Notes under the pieces: generated by a model | Told to the model about the DNA's origin: nothing | What the model saw: the letters and a program-made list of their open reading frames with translations, nothing else | Database searches by the model: none | Source of the DNA: Riemerella columbina DSM 16469 | GTDB taxonomy: Bacteria > Bacteroidota > Bacteroidia > Flavobacteriales > Weeksellaceae | Assembly (NCBI RefSeq): GCF_000374405.1 | Contig: NZ_KB894283.1 | Location: forward strand, 1 to 64,000 | Reading direction: 5' to 3' | DNA length: 64,000 nt | In this document: positions 44,259-53,539 of the stretch, one piece after another | Position numbering within the stretch: the first letter of the stretch is position 1 | Layout of the letters: each line of letters opens with the position of its first letter | Translations under genes and position numbers: made by a program

Positions 44259-46124
44259 TTATTTTTCAGGTATTAAATCAGCGTCCTCTACAACTAGGTT
44301 TTCAAGGATAAACTGCTGGCGGTCAGGGGTGTTTTTACCCATATAAAATTCTAAAATCTCAGCAATGGTTTGGTCTTTACCTACTACCACTGGCTCTAAT
44401 CTTATATCTTTACCAATGAAATGTTTAAACTCGTCAGGCGAAATTTCCCCTAACCCTTTAAATCGTGTTATTTCTGGATTTTTACCCAATTCTGCTAAAG
44501 CGCTGAGTCGTTCTTCATCGGTATAGCAGTAGCGGGTTTCTTTTTTATTTCTTACCCTAAACAAAGGCGTTTGCAGAATATATAAATGTCCATTTTTAAT
44601 TAAATCTGGAAAGAATTGTAGAAAAAAAGTAATCATCAATAGTCGAATGTGCATACCGTCTACATCGGCATCGGTAGCGATGATGACTTGGTTGTACCTT
44701 AAATCTTCCAAACTATCCTCAATATTTAGTGCCGCTTGTAGCAAGTTGAACTCTTCATTTTCGTACACCACTTTTTTGGTCAAACCATAGCAATTTAGGG
44801 GTTTCCCTTTTAATGAAAATACGGCTTGCGTTTCCACATCTCTCGACTTGGTAATAGACCCAGATGCGGAATCTCCCTCAGTAATGAAAATTTGCGTTTC
44901 CGATTTGCGCTCGGCTTTTTGTTCGTTATAGTGTTGACGGCAGTCGCGGAGTTTTTTATTGTGTAGTGATACCTTTTTAGCCCGCTCTCTAGCCAATTTT
45001 TGAATACCTGATAACTCTTTCCTTTCCTTTTCGGAAACGAGAATTTTTTTATGTAGAGCTTCTGCCACCTCAGGATTTTTATGGAGGAAATTATCGAGTT
45101 TAGTTTTAAGAAAATCGATAACAAAAGTTCTTACCGTGGGTCCATTAGGTCCAATATCGTTAGACCCGAGTTTGGTTTTAGTTTGAGATTCAAAAACAGG
45201 TTCTTCTACGCTGATGGATATAGCAGCGGTAATGGATTTCCTAATGTCCGAAGCATCAAAGTTTTTGTTAAAAAATTCTCTAACAGTTTTTACATAGGCT
45301 TCTCTAAATGCGTTGAGGTGCGTTCCCCCTTGGGTGGTGTTTTGCCCATTAACGAATGAAAAATAAGTTTCCGTTTGGGACTTATCCGAATGGGTAATGG
45401 CCACCTCTATATCATCCCCTCTTAGATGGATAATAGGGTAGAGGACTTCGTTTTCCATCTCTTCTTCCAAAAGGTCTTTTAGTCCATTTTCGGAATAGAA
45501 GGTTTCACCATTAAAAATGATTTTAAGTCCGGGGTTAAGGTAGGCGTAGTTTCTCAACATACGCTCGATGTATTCTTTTCTGAACTTGAAGTTTAAGAAT
45601 ATATCTTGGTCTGGCACAAAGGTAATTTCTGTACCATTTCTACCAGAATCTTGTTGTTCGGGAAAATTTTCGGTAATGTTACCTCGTCTAAATTCAGCAA
45701 TTTTAGCTTGATTATCGCGGACGGATTTTACCTTAAAGTATTCTGATAAGGCATTAACGGCTTTAGTACCTACACCATTAAGTCCCACCGATTTTTTAAA
45801 GGCTTTGCTATCGTACTTTCCTCCCGTATTCATTTTGGAAACGGCATCTACCACTTTACCCAAAGGAATCCCACGACCATAATCGCGAACGATTACTTTT
45901 TTATCGTCTATTTTAATTTCGATGCGCTTACCGGCTTTCATTCGGAATTCGTCGATGGAGTTATCTAGAATTTCTTTTAATAAAATATAGATACCATCAT
46001 CAGCAGAAGAGCCATCGCCTAGTTTACCAATGTACATCCCTGGTCTTAGGCGGATATGTTCTTGCCAATCTAAAGTTCTAATGTTGTCTTCTGAATAGTT
46101 TACCTGTTGCAATGCGTCGCTCAT
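44259..46124 (-). CDS. parE: DNA topoisomerase IV subunit B
   Basis: The start at 46124 gives 621 residues starting [18 protein letters not shown]; the frame extends 13 residues further without support. The GHKL ATPase domain shows [10 protein letters not shown], a DNS motif ([10 protein letters not shown]) and [19 protein letters not shown]; the TOPRIM region carries [14 protein letters not shown] and [12 protein letters not shown]. It provides ATP hydrolysis for decatenation. A TAAATTTG element on the minus strand at 46170-46163 is a likely promoter for parE, the small membrane gene, parC and the rhomboid gene. Confidence 0.95.
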   Translation of the reverse strand: MSDALQQVNYSEDNIRTLDWQEHIRLRPGMYIGKLGDGSSADDGIYILLKEILDNSIDEFRMKAGKRIEIKIDDKKVIVRDYGRGIPLGKVVDAVSKMNTGGKYDSKAFKKSVGLNGVGTKAVNALSEYFKVKSVRDNQAKIAEFRRGNITENFPEQQDSGRNGTEITFVPDQDIFLNFKFRKEYIERMLRNYAYLNPGLKIIFNGETFYSENGLKDLLEEEMENEVLYPIIHLRGDDIEVAITHSDKSQTETYFSFVNGQNTTQGGTHLNAFREAYVKTVREFFNKNFDASDIRKSITAAISISVEEPVFESQTKTKLGSNDIGPNGPTVRTFVIDFLKTKLDNFLHKNPEVAEALHKKILVSEKERKELSGIQKLARERAKKVSLHNKKLRDCRQHYNEQKAERKSETQIFITEGDSASGSITKSRDVETQAVFSLKGKPLNCYGLTKKVVYENEEFNLLQAALNIEDSLEDLRYNQVIIATDADVDGMHIRLLMITFFLQFFPDLIKNGHLYILQTPLFRVRNKKETRYCYTDEERLSALAELGKNPEITRFKGLGEISPDEFKHFIGKDIRLEPVVVGKDQTIAEILEFYMGKNTPDRQQFILENLVVEDADLIPEK

Positions 46125-46265
46125 AAAATTGGTACTAAAAAGTCTATAAATACAATAACCCACAAATTTAAGGAAACCTTATCTAAGATAAAAATTTTTG
46201 TGGTGGTTTTTGAGATGCTACAGTTTGGTATTTTAATTTTAAAGTTATAGTATCAAAAATAAAAT

Positions 46266-46296
46266 AAAAAATGCAGCAAGCTTTAACTTACTGCAT
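46266..46296 (-). terminator. Terminator of initiator tRNA transcript
   Basis: On the minus strand ATGCAGTAAG (46296-46287) pairs with CTTGCTGCAT (46280-46271), one G-T pair, then seven T. Located just after the tRNA. Confidence 0.75.
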
Positions 46297-46307
46297 TAGT
46301 GCTTTAG

Positions 46308-46380
<73 letters not shown>

Positions 46381-46391
46381 ATATTGTGGTG

Positions 46392-46422
46392 CAAATATAC
46401 GGCGATATTTTTAAATAGCAAA
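46392..46422 (-). promoter_or_regulatory. Perfect consensus promoter of initiator tRNA
   Basis: Minus strand TTTG (46422-46419), exactly 19 bases, then TATATTTG (46399-46392). It is an exact match to the Bacteroidota consensus and begins 12 bases from the tRNA. Confidence 0.92.
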
Positions 46423-46511
46423 TTTATTCACCTAAAAATTTTTGTATATATTTTTTAACATTGATAATCAGTTAAATAAATTATTATTTGTGATAAAAAA
46501 CTATTTTGGTA

Positions 46512-46542
46512 GTTGTATTATTAGAAAATTACCCTATATTTG
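46512..46542 (+). promoter_or_regulatory. Promoter of BlaI-M56 operon
   Basis: GTTG (46512-46515), 19 bases, then TATATTTG (46535-46542). The ATG of the regulator follows 23 bases later. Confidence 0.8.
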
Positions 46543-46547
46543 TAAAA

Positions 46548-46561
46548 ACTAAATAAATAGT
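46548..46561. promoter_or_regulatory. Operator-like inverted repeat ACTA-N6-TAGT
   Basis: ACTA (46548-46551) and TAGT (46558-46561) lie between the promoter and the regulator start codon, where BlaI-type repressors usually bind. BlaI/MecI sites often have ACTA/TAGT ends. Inferred target of the regulator's own product. Confidence 0.4.
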
Positions 46562-46565
46562 CGTT

Positions 46566-46928
46566 ATGAGAAAATTACAACTTACAAAAGCGGAAGAACA
46601 AGTAATGCGCTACCTTTGGAATATTGACAAGGGTTTTCTAAAGGATATTCTAGAACAATATCCAGAGCCTAAACCGCATAGCAATACGGTAGCGACCATC
46701 CTTAAAGTTTTAAAAGAGAAAAAATTTGTGAATTATCAAGTGTTTGGTAGGCAGCACGAGTATTATCCATTAGTTTCTCAAAAGGATTATAGTAAAAATT
46801 CTTTAGGTGGTTTAGTAAACAAGTATTTCGGCGGGTCATATAAAGAAGCGGTATCGTTCTTGGTAGAAGAAAATCAAATGTCCGTAGACGATTTAGAATT
46901 ATTACTAAAAGAACTTAAAAATGATTAG
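46566..46928 (+). CDS. BlaI/MecI/CopY-family repressor
   Basis: A 120-residue winged-helix protein (LTKAEEQVMRYLW, HSNTVATILKVLKEKKFV) of the BlaI family. These proteins repress their operon as dimers and are cleaved when a partner M56 membrane protease senses its signal. The M56 gene starts two bases after its stop, giving the classic pair. There is no beta-lactamase gene nearby, so control of drug resistance is not claimed. Confidence 0.93.
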   Translation: MRKLQLTKAEEQVMRYLWNIDKGFLKDILEQYPEPKPHSNTVATILKVLKEKKFVNYQVFGRQHEYYPLVSQKDYSKNSLGGLVNKYFGGSYKEAVSFLVEENQMSVDDLELLLKELKND

Positions 46929-46930
46929 TC

Positions 46931-48730
46931 ATGGAGGCGCTGTTCTATATCGTAAAGGTAATAGTTGGCTCGGGGCTGATGTATGGCTATTATCTGGTAT
47001 TCTTAAAGGATAAAACTTTTCATCATTACAATCGCTTTTATCTATTGGCTACGGTGGTAATAAGTTTACTATTGCCGTTGATAAAAGTGAAGTATTTTAC
47101 GATAAAAGTCCATCCTAAATTATATACCTTATTGAGTTATAATACTCAAACGGCGAGTGCAAGTTCAGAGCATGGTGGCGTGGATTACCTTGCGATTTTG
47201 TTTAGCGTTATGGCTTTGATAGCTTTATATCATTTGGCTAAGATGGGAATAGGGATTTTTAAGGTGTATCAGTTAAAGCAACAGTACCCTAAACAAGATT
47301 TGGAGGGGGTTCAATTTTACCAAACAGATTTGTCTACGGCACCATTTTCTTATTTCAAAAATCTATTTTGGAAAGAATCGATTGCATTAAATTCGGATGT
47401 GGGCAGGCAAATACTTAAGCATGAAATGGTGCATATTACCCAGAGGCACTCTTTGGATAAATTCTTATTGTCATTGGTGCAGGCGGTGTTTTGGTTTAAT
47501 CCTATTTTTTATTTTCTGAAGAAAGAACTTTATCTGATTCATGAGTATTTGGCGGATAAGCAGTCGGTGCAAAATACCGATACTAGATTGTTTGCAGAGA
47601 TGTTATTGACTAGTCATTTTTCTACCAATCCATCGGTTTTAGCCAATCCGTTATTTTCTTCGGATATTAAAAAGCGATTGATGATGCTCAAAAAATCGCA
47701 TACCAAATTTGCGTATTTAAGAAAAGTGGCGGCATTACCAATGGTGTTTATATTGACTTTTGCATATGCAGTGAATACTCAAAATAATGAGATTAAAGAA
47801 CTCAATGCCATAGTTGATGAAGCTGTAAGTGCCGAGGATACCATTCGTCTTAATTCTATTCAAGATATTAGCGATGCCATAGAGCAACAGCATGATATTA
47901 TAGATCAACATCGAAGCACGATAAATCAAGAATACAAAAAAATCTCTAAACTTCGTCAAAAAATAGAGGATAAGAGAGCGGAACTATTGACAATTGAAAA
48001 TACTAAAGGTAGGGATTCAAATGCTTTTATAGAAAAAGGTAACGAATTAGCCAAGCTATATCAAAAAGTAGATGCAATCTATAATTCACCTCAATATACA
48101 ACGGCTACTAAAGAAATTGAGACGGCTTATGAACTTATAAATGCCTATTATCAAAGAAAAGATGAAGTTCGTAATGCCATGAGAAAAGTGGAGCAAGAGA
48201 AAAGAGAAAAAGAACTGGCTCAGCGTGAAAAGCAAAGAGCAAAAGAATTGTTCCAAAGACAGCAAGAATTGAAAAATCGTCCTTTAGAATTAAAGCAAAG
48301 AGTTAAAGAGTTAAACGAAAATTTTTCGGAGGTTGAGATGGCTGAAATTGAAAAGATTGCGGCAGAAGCAGAGAAGATAGCTGAAGAATCTATAAAAGCT
48401 GCTGCGAAAGCTGAAAAAGTTGCTATTAAAGCTACTAACGCTTCCAAAGAGGCTGAGAGAGCGGCAAAAGAAGCCGAAGTTATATTAAATTCTAAAAAGG
48501 TTAAAAAAGGTTTAAAATTGATAGAAATTTCTTCTGACCAATTAAAAGCGAATCCTAAGTATATGGATATTACCTTACTGAATGCTAAAGATGGTGGAAA
48601 AGTACAATTGTATGTTAATGGAAAAAAGGTGGAGGATTTAGAGGCTTTTGCTTTAGATAAAAATACACTCAAAAAAATTAATATAAAACAATCTAAAAAG
48701 AATAAGGAGGTTTGGATTTTCACAAAATAA
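46931..48730 (+). CDS. M56-family membrane metallopeptidase with long coiled-coil tail
   Basis: A 599-residue protein. The N-terminal 290 residues carry at least three or four membrane segments and the zinc motif HEMVH at 164-168, typical of BlaR1/MecR1-type sensors. A last membrane segment near 267-283 (LPMVFILTFAYAVN) is followed by a long charged helical part of about 300 residues rich in Ala, Glu and Lys (for example EAERAAKEAEV near the end), not a penicillin-binding domain. The signal is unknown. Paired with the BlaI-type repressor upstream and followed eight bases later by a GLPGLI gene. Confidence 0.9.
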   Translation: MEALFYIVKVIVGSGLMYGYYLVFLKDKTFHHYNRFYLLATVVISLLLPLIKVKYFTIKVHPKLYTLLSYNTQTASASSEHGGVDYLAILFSVMALIALYHLAKMGIGIFKVYQLKQQYPKQDLEGVQFYQTDLSTAPFSYFKNLFWKESIALNSDVGRQILKHEMVHITQRHSLDKFLLSLVQAVFWFNPIFYFLKKELYLIHEYLADKQSVQNTDTRLFAEMLLTSHFSTNPSVLANPLFSSDIKKRLMMLKKSHTKFAYLRKVAALPMVFILTFAYAVNTQNNEIKELNAIVDEAVSAEDTIRLNSIQDISDAIEQQHDIIDQHRSTINQEYKKISKLRQKIEDKRAELLTIENTKGRDSNAFIEKGNELAKLYQKVDAIYNSPQYTTATKEIETAYELINAYYQRKDEVRNAMRKVEQEKREKELAQREKQRAKELFQRQQELKNRPLELKQRVKELNENFSEVEMAEIEKIAAEAEKIAEESIKAAAKAEKVAIKATNASKEAERAAKEAEVILNSKKVKKGLKLIEISSDQLKANPKYMDITLLNAKDGGKVQLYVNGKKVEDLEAFALDKNTLKKINIKQSKKNKEVWIFTK

Positions 48731-48737
48731 ATTAATT

Positions 48738-49614
48738 ATGAAAAACATTATAACATTATTTTTAGTAGGGTTTTTTAGCATATTCAATGCACAAAATCAG
48801 AAATTTATCTATGAGTTTAGTTATGTAACCGATTCTACAAAAAGAGATGAGGTGAAAACAGAATTGATGAATTTAGATGTTACGCCTGAAGGTTCAAAAT
48901 TTTATTCCTATATTAAAATACCAAATAGATTCTACCATGCGTGCCGATATCAAAAAACAATTGCAAGGTATAAGTGGTAATGCTAAAATTTCATCGGTGA
49001 ATTTAAAAAAGCCTAATGTTGAAGGTGGTAATATTTCTTATATGGTAGAGAAAATCTATCCAGATTATAAAGTGTTTTATCATGATAAACTGGGTTCAGA
49101 TGCTTATAAAGTCTTAGAGGATAGAACTATGGAGTGGACTATATTGCCTGATAAAACAAAAGTTGGTGAATGGGAAGCGCAGAAGGCAACAACTAATTTT
49201 GCTGGAAGACAATGGACGGCTTGGTTTACTACGGATATACCTATTCCAGATGGTCCAAATTTCATGGTTTACCAGGACTTATTGTAAAAATGCAGGATTC
49301 AAAAAATGATTTCAACTTTGAATTAAAAGCTACAGAACCAATTAAAGGAGTGTTACCAGACCTATTGAATAATAAAGAGGTTTCCGTTAATAGAACACAA
49401 TTTGTGAAACTTTTTAGAGAATACCGCAAAGACCCAGTAAAGTCATTAAGAATGCTTTTAAATTCTAATTCAAGTGCCGGTGGCTATGTGAAATTCCAAC
49501 AAAATGGACGAGAGATTTCTTCAGATGAGATGTTAAGAAGAATAGAAAAGAAGAAAAAATTAAATTTTAAATCTAAAAAATATCTTTATAGAACAAGATT
49601 GGTTAGAAAATTAA
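48738..49614 (+). pseudogene. GLPGLI-family gene broken by three frameshifts
   Basis: The protein-like text is split over phases. The signal peptide (MKNIITLFLVGFFSIFNAQ) is in the first frame, which runs to a stop at 48980; from about 48912 the text continues in the second frame (KYQIDSTMRADIKK ... AWFTTDIPIPDGPN), and near 49260 it moves back to the first (KFHGLPGLIVKMQDS). At the end, the first frame runs across a terminator, whereas the other phase gives NIFIEQDWLEN and a stop at 49612-49614, just before the terminator. The family word GLPGLIVK is present. In other flavobacteria GLPGLI genes accompany BlaI-M56 pairs; the function is unknown. Sequencing errors are possible but three separate ones are unlikely. 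Confidence 0.8.
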
Positions 49615-49615
49615 T

Positions 49616-49652
49616 AAAAAAACCGAAAGTATTAGATGCTTTCGGTTTTTTG
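49616..49652. terminator. Terminator between GLPGLI pseudogene and fabI
   Basis: AACCGAAAG (49621-49629) pairs with CTTTCGGTT (49639-49647) with flanking A and T runs on both sides. The fabI stop on the minus strand is 14 bases away. Confidence 0.8.
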
Positions 49653-49665
49653 TATTGTTTTGTGA

Positions 49666-50478
49666 TTATTTTTCAGTATCGTATTTGTCCACTACTTTCT
49701 GGGAAACCCCTGTATTGCTAAACCCACCATCGTGGAAGAGGTTTTGCATTGTTACTTTTCGTGTAAGGTCAGAGAACATGGCCACACAATAGTTAGCACA
49801 CTCAAGAGCGGTTGCATTACCTAGTGGTGACATGTCTTCAGCATAGCCTAAGAAGCCACCAAAACCTTTCACACCGCTACCCGCAGTTGTAGGTGTTGGC
49901 GATTGAGAAATGGTATTGACCCTTACTTTTCTTTCACCCCAGTAGTATCCAAAACTTCTGGCAATACTTTCAAGGTAAGATTTATTATCTGCCATATCAT
50001 TATAGTCTGGGAATGTTCTTTGTGCGGCAATATAGGTCAGTGCAAGGATAGAGCCCCATTCGTTCATACAATCCTTATCCCAAGCGGTTTTCATAACTTT
50101 GTGGAACGATACGGCAGATACATCCCAACCTTTTTCAAGAAAATTATAGTTGATATCCGTATAGGCTTTTCCTTTTCTTAAATTAACAGACATTCCGATA
50201 GAGTGTAGGATAAAGTCTAGTTTTCCAAATTTTTCTATCGCAATATCAAATAGTTTTTCTAGATCATCCATAGAAGTGGCATCGGCACCTACTACTTCAG
50301 AGCCAGTTTTTTCTGCCAGCGCGTTGAGTTCGCCCATTCTCATAGCGATAGGGGCATTGGATAGAATAAACTCTGCGCCTTCTTCGTGGCAACGCTCAGC
50401 CACTTTCCAAGCGATAGATTGCTCATTTAGCGCACCAAATATAATTCCTTTTTTTCCTTTTAATAATCCGTTTGACAT
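49666..50478 (-). CDS. fabI: Enoyl-[acyl-carrier-protein] reductase FabI
   Basis: Start at 50478 gives 270 residues beginning MSNGLLKGKKGIIFGALNEQS, the usual start; a longer frame of 14 residues is unsupported. It is an SDR-fold reductase of the last fatty-acid elongation step. GIIFGALNEQSIAW holds the NADH-binding turn and Tyr-x6-Lys appears as YNDMADNK. The Y-x6-K form marks FabI rather than FabL. A perfect consensus promoter lies upstream (50495-50525). Confidence 0.94.
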   Translation of the reverse strand: MSNGLLKGKKGIIFGALNEQSIAWKVAERCHEEGAEFILSNAPIAMRMGELNALAEKTGSEVVGADATSMDDLEKLFDIAIEKFGKLDFILHSIGMSVNLRKGKAYTDINYNFLEKGWDVSAVSFHKVMKTAWDKDCMNEWGSILALTYIAAQRTFPDYNDMADNKSYLESIARSFGYYWGERKVRVNTISQSPTPTTAGSGVKGFGGFLGYAEDMSPLGNATALECANYCVAMFSDLTRKVTMQNLFHDGGFSNTGVSQKVVDKYDTEK

Positions 50479-50494
50479 AATTTTATATTTTAAA

Positions 50495-50525
50495 CAAATG
50501 TAATAAAAATCCACCATCAAACAAA
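50495..50525 (-). promoter_or_regulatory. Perfect consensus promoter of fabI
   Basis: Minus strand TTTG (50525-50522), 19 bases, then TACATTTG (50502-50495); the ATG of fabI is 17 bases on. Short leader. Confidence 0.88.
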
Positions 50526-50556
50526 AAAGAGTTAGAAATTAATTTCTAACCCTTTT
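50526..50556 (-). terminator. Terminator of the small charged-protein gene
   Basis: GTTAGAAATT joined to AATTTCTAAC is a perfect 20-base palindrome (50531-50550), flanked by AAAAG / CTTTT and, on the minus strand, a T-run. Confidence 0.7.
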
Positions 50557-50585
50557 ATTATATGAAGAAAAACTTATACTTAGTC

Positions 50586-50879
50586 TTAGTTTGTGGCTTT
50601 TCTGATTTCTGCTTTTACATCTTCAGAAAAATCTTTTGTTTTTTCCCAAGCGTCTGATACGGCATCTTTGGTATCTTCCCAAGCGTCTGCCATTTTATCT
50701 TTCATTCTTTCGAAGAATCCTTCTTCAGTTGGTTCTTCATTTTTTTCTTTTTGCTCTCGGATGTATTCTTTTACATCATTTGCATATTTATTAGTTTTAC
50801 ATTTTACATCGTTCGCAACTTCTTCAATTTTGTTTTCTGCTTTATTTACTGCTTTTTCAGCATCGTTTAAATTACTCAT
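50586..50879 (-). CDS. Small charged helical protein (LEA/CsbD-like character)
   Basis: A 97-residue protein very rich in Lys, Glu, Asp and Ala with no hydrophobic segment; sequences such as KAVNKAENKIEEVAND and KDAVSDAWEKTKDFSEDV repeat an 11-residue-like helical pattern as in late-embryogenesis-abundant or YtxH-like stress proteins. No defined family is claimed. It has its own terminator and a long divergent gap before the next gene. Function unknown, probably a stress-related soluble protein. Confidence 0.7.
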   Translation of the reverse strand: MSNLNDAEKAVNKAENKIEEVANDVKCKTNKYANDVKEYIREQKEKNEEPTEEGFFERMKDKMADAWEDTKDAVSDAWEKTKDFSEDVKAEIRKATN

Positions 50880-51051
50880 AATAGTTTATTGTTTTAAGTT
50901 AATTGATTTCAATGTTGCAATTTTAATTCCAAAAATCCGATGTAAAGGTTAAATATTTGTTAAAATAAAATCTTCCCGTTCATTATCTAAGGGTTAAGTT
51001 TTCGATTTTAAATAAATAATAAAAACACTTTAGCAACCAAATAATTTTTCA

Positions 51052-51059
51052 TACTTTTG
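51052..51059 (+). promoter_or_regulatory. -7 element of coiled-coil/zapA promoter
   Basis: TACTTTTG matches TAnnTTTG; TTTA lies 19 bases upstream (51029-51032). The first ATG is at 51085. Confidence 0.65.
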
Positions 51060-51084
51060 TATCAAGGTTAGAACAACCCCTGAA

Positions 51085-51387
51085 ATGCTAAAAGACTTAG
51101 ACCATCGTTTTTCAGATTTAGAGCAAAAGGTAGTTCAGTTAAAACATGACTATCAGCAACTTAAATCGGATTATGATCAACTTTTAGAGAGCCACAGCCT
51201 ATTGAAGCAGAAGTTAGATGAAGAAAAAAAGGCTCATCAGGAATTAATTGAAGAATATAAAGATATAAAATTAGTCTCTGCAATATCGGGAAATCCCAAT
51301 TACAATCGTTTGATGAAAAATCATATCAACCGTTTGATTAAAGAGATTGACGCTTGCATAGCACAACTTCAAAATAGTAATTTATAA
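51085..51387 (+). CDS. Coiled-coil protein preceding ZapA
   Basis: A 100-residue protein that is almost all heptad-like helix (LEQKVVQLKHDYQQLKSDYDQLLESH). Its stop codon touches the zapA start (the TAA at 51385-51387 shares its last base with ATG), so it is translated together with zapA. A coiled-coil partner in Z-ring organisation, comparable in position and type to ZapB, is inferred but not demonstrated. Confidence 0.75.
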   Translation: MLKDLDHRFSDLEQKVVQLKHDYQQLKSDYDQLLESHSLLKQKLDEEKKAHQELIEEYKDIKLVSAISGNPNYNRLMKNHINRLIKEIDACIAQLQNSNL

Positions 51388-51665
51388 TGGAAATGCGAAG
51401 AATCAATATTACCATTGCTGGTCGTAGATATCCATTAAATGTGCCTTCCGAAGAAGAAGAAACTTTGCGGAAAGTAGGGAAGGAGATAGAAGCGATGATT
51501 AAAGATTTTGAAGCCAACTATGCGATAAAAGATAAACAAGATGTTTTGGCAATGTGTGCCCTTAAATTAGGGACTAACGCCCAATTGGCAAAGCTGAATG
51601 GAGACAAAAATTTAGAATATGTTCAGAAGAAAATTGATGCATTGCATCAGGTTTTGGATGAATAA
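51387..51665 (+). CDS. zapA: Cell division protein ZapA
   Basis: A 92-residue protein with the ZapA start (INITIAGRRYPLNVPSEEEETLRKVGKEI) and a short coiled-coil end. ZapA bundles FtsZ protofilaments at midcell. Shares a base with the stop of the upstream coiled-coil gene. A probable 6S RNA follows within about 30 bases. Confidence 0.9.
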   Translation: MEMRRINITIAGRRYPLNVPSEEEETLRKVGKEIEAMIKDFEANYAIKDKQDVLAMCALKLGTNAQLAKLNGDKNLEYVQKKIDALHQVLDE

Positions 51666-51694
51666 AACGATAAAGATATAATCGATATCTTACC

Positions 51695-51870
51695 TTCGAC
51701 CTACAATTGTTCTAACACATTAAGGTAAACTCAACGCTGATAAAATTACCGAGTAAATGCTTTCTGAATGGCGTGCCGTATTTTGCGGATTACAGACAGA
51801 AGAACTTAGCTCAAATCGTGTTGATTAGGAGTTTACTCTTTAATCATATAGAATGATTGTAGGTTTTTTT
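51695..51870 (+). ncRNA. ssrS: Probable 6S RNA (flavobacterial type)
   Basis: A 176-base stretch between zapA and rny. The ends pair over 14 bases with only two G-U pairs (51700-51713 with 51850-51863), then seven T. Further in, GTAAACTC (51725-51732) pairs with GAGTTTAC (51829-51836) and CAACGC (51732-51737) with GTGTTG (51818-51823), leaving a large central bulge as 6S RNA has. TATCTTAC at 51686-51693 may be its promoter. 6S RNA mimics an open promoter and binds RNA polymerase with the housekeeping sigma factor. In Escherichia coli ssrS also sits beside zapA. Family assignment is inferred from structure and place. Confidence 0.75.
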
Positions 51871-51900
51871 GTGAATAATATAAAATAAAGTATATATAAA

Positions 51901-53472
51901 ATGACAACATCTGTAATTATAGGAATCTTAGTAGGATTGGTGGTTGGTGCTATCGTCAGCATGCTGTTCTCTAAAAGTTCCCTCAACTCAAAAGCAAAAT
52001 TCATTATTGAAGATGCTAAAAAGAACGCGGAAAATATTTTAGAAAAAGCGAATGTTCAAGCCGAGAGTATTAAAAAAGAAAAAAACATCCAAGCCAAAGA
52101 GCGTTTTTTAGAGCTTAAATCTGAACATGATGCCCATATTCAGCAACGCGAAAAGAAAATGCAAGACGCTGAAAAAAGGATTAAGGACAAAGAACATAAA
52201 CTGAATGATGAACTTAGCAAAACGGGAAAACTAGAGAAAGAACTCGATAAAAAACTCAACGACCTTTCTAGAAAAGAAGAACAAATCGATAGAAAACAAG
52301 CCGAACTCGCTGCTACAATTGCTAAAAAAGTAGATTTATTAGAAAAAGTTTCGGGGTACTCTGCAGAGGAAGCCAAAGAGGAATTGGTGGAAACTATGAA
52401 AGCAGAGGCTAAGACTAAAGCGCAGGCTTATGTTCAAAACATTATGGAGGAGGCACATCTGAATGCAAAAACCGAAGCTAAAAAAATTGTGATTCAAACC
52501 ATCCAAAGAATAGGAACAGAGCAGGCGATTGAAAACTCGGTATCGGTATTTAATATAGAATCCGATGATGTGAAGGGTAGAATTATCGGTAGAGAAGGTA
52601 GAAATATCCGTGCGATAGAAGCGGCTACTGGTGTGGAAATTATTGTAGATGATACCCCAGAGGCGATTTTATTGTCTTGTTTTGACCCTGTAAGAAGAGA
52701 AATTGCAAGATTATCGTTGCACCGTTTGGTTACCGATGGTAGAATCCACCCTGCGAGAATTGAAGAAGTGGTAGATAAAACCCGAAAACAAATTGAAGAA
52801 GAAATAATTGAGGTTGGTAAACGCACCATTATAGATTTAGGAATTCATGGATTACACCCAGAATTGGTGAAAATCGTTGGGCGTATGAAATACCGTTCGT
52901 CTTACGGACAAAACTTATTGCAACACTCTAGAGAGGTAGCGAATATTGCAGCCACTATGGCAGCAGAATTAGGTTTAAATGTTAAACTAGCTAAGCGTGC
53001 TGGTTTGTTACACGATATTGGGAAAGTTCCAGAGCAAGAATCAGAACTTCCTCACGCACTTTTAGGAATGCAATGGGCGGAGAAATTTGGAGAAAATCCA
53101 GAAGTGGTTAATGCAATTGGTGCACACCACGATGAAATAGAAATGACTTCGCTATTATCTCCAATTATTCAAGTTGCAGATGGTATTTCGGGGGCAAGAC
53201 CAGGGGCAAGACGCCAAGTGCTAGAATCTTATATCCAAAGATTAAAAGATTTAGAAGCGGCGGCATTAAGTTTTGATGGCGTGTCTAGTGCGTACGCCAT
53301 TCAAGCGGGTAGAGAACTTAGGGTAATGGTAGAAAGTGGCAAGGTGAATGATAATGTAGCTGCCCAATTGTCTTACGATATTTCTGAAAAAATCCAAAAT
53401 GAATTGACATATCCTGGTCAAGTAAAGATTACCGTAATCAGAGAAACCAGAGCAGTCAATATTGCCAGATAA
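51901..53472 (+). CDS. rny: Ribonuclease Y
   Basis: A 523-residue membrane-anchored endoribonuclease that starts mRNA decay. One membrane segment (residues 5-22), a long coiled coil (about 30-200), a KH RNA-binding domain ([21 protein letters not shown]) and an HD metal-binding nuclease domain ([11 protein letters not shown], then AHHDE). All parts are intact and the length fits. It follows the probable 6S RNA. Confidence 0.96.
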   Translation: MTTSVIIGILVGLVVGAIVSMLFSKSSLNSKAKFIIEDAKKNAENILEKANVQAESIKKEKNIQAKERFLELKSEHDAHIQQREKKMQDAEKRIKDKEHKLNDELSKTGKLEKELDKKLNDLSRKEEQIDRKQAELAATIAKKVDLLEKVSGYSAEEAKEELVETMKAEAKTKAQAYVQNIMEEAHLNAKTEAKKIVIQTIQRIGTEQAIENSVSVFNIESDDVKGRIIGREGRNIRAIEAATGVEIIVDDTPEAILLSCFDPVRREIARLSLHRLVTDGRIHPARIEEVVDKTRKQIEEEIIEVGKRTIIDLGIHGLHPELVKIVGRMKYRSSYGQNLLQHSREVANIAATMAAELGLNVKLAKRAGLLHDIGKVPEQESELPHALLGMQWAEKFGENPEVVNAIGAHHDEIEMTSLLSPIIQVADGISGARPGARRQVLESYIQRLKDLEAAALSFDGVSSAYAIQAGRELRVMVESGKVNDNVAAQLSYDISEKIQNELTYPGQVKITVIRETRAVNIAR

Positions 53473-53494
53473 GTATTGGTTTTATAAAAAAATT

Positions 53495-53530
53495 ACCCCT
53501 CCAAATTATTGCAACTCGGAGGGGTTTTTA
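53495..53530. terminator. Terminator between rny and amidase
   Basis: ACCCCTCC (53495-53502) pairs with GGAGGGGT (53518-53525), loop of 15 bases, with T-run following. Serves two convergent genes. Confidence 0.82.
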
Positions 53531-53539
53531 TGTCGGTTA

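Noticed and set aside
41197-46124. DNA gyrase gyrA/gyrB pair
   Set aside because: The ATPase subunit is short (621 residues) and carries the ParE-type arrangement; the pair fits topoisomerase IV better.
46566-48730. A beta-lactam resistance operon
   Set aside because: There is no beta-lactamase or penicillin-binding sensor; only the regulator and protease families are shared.
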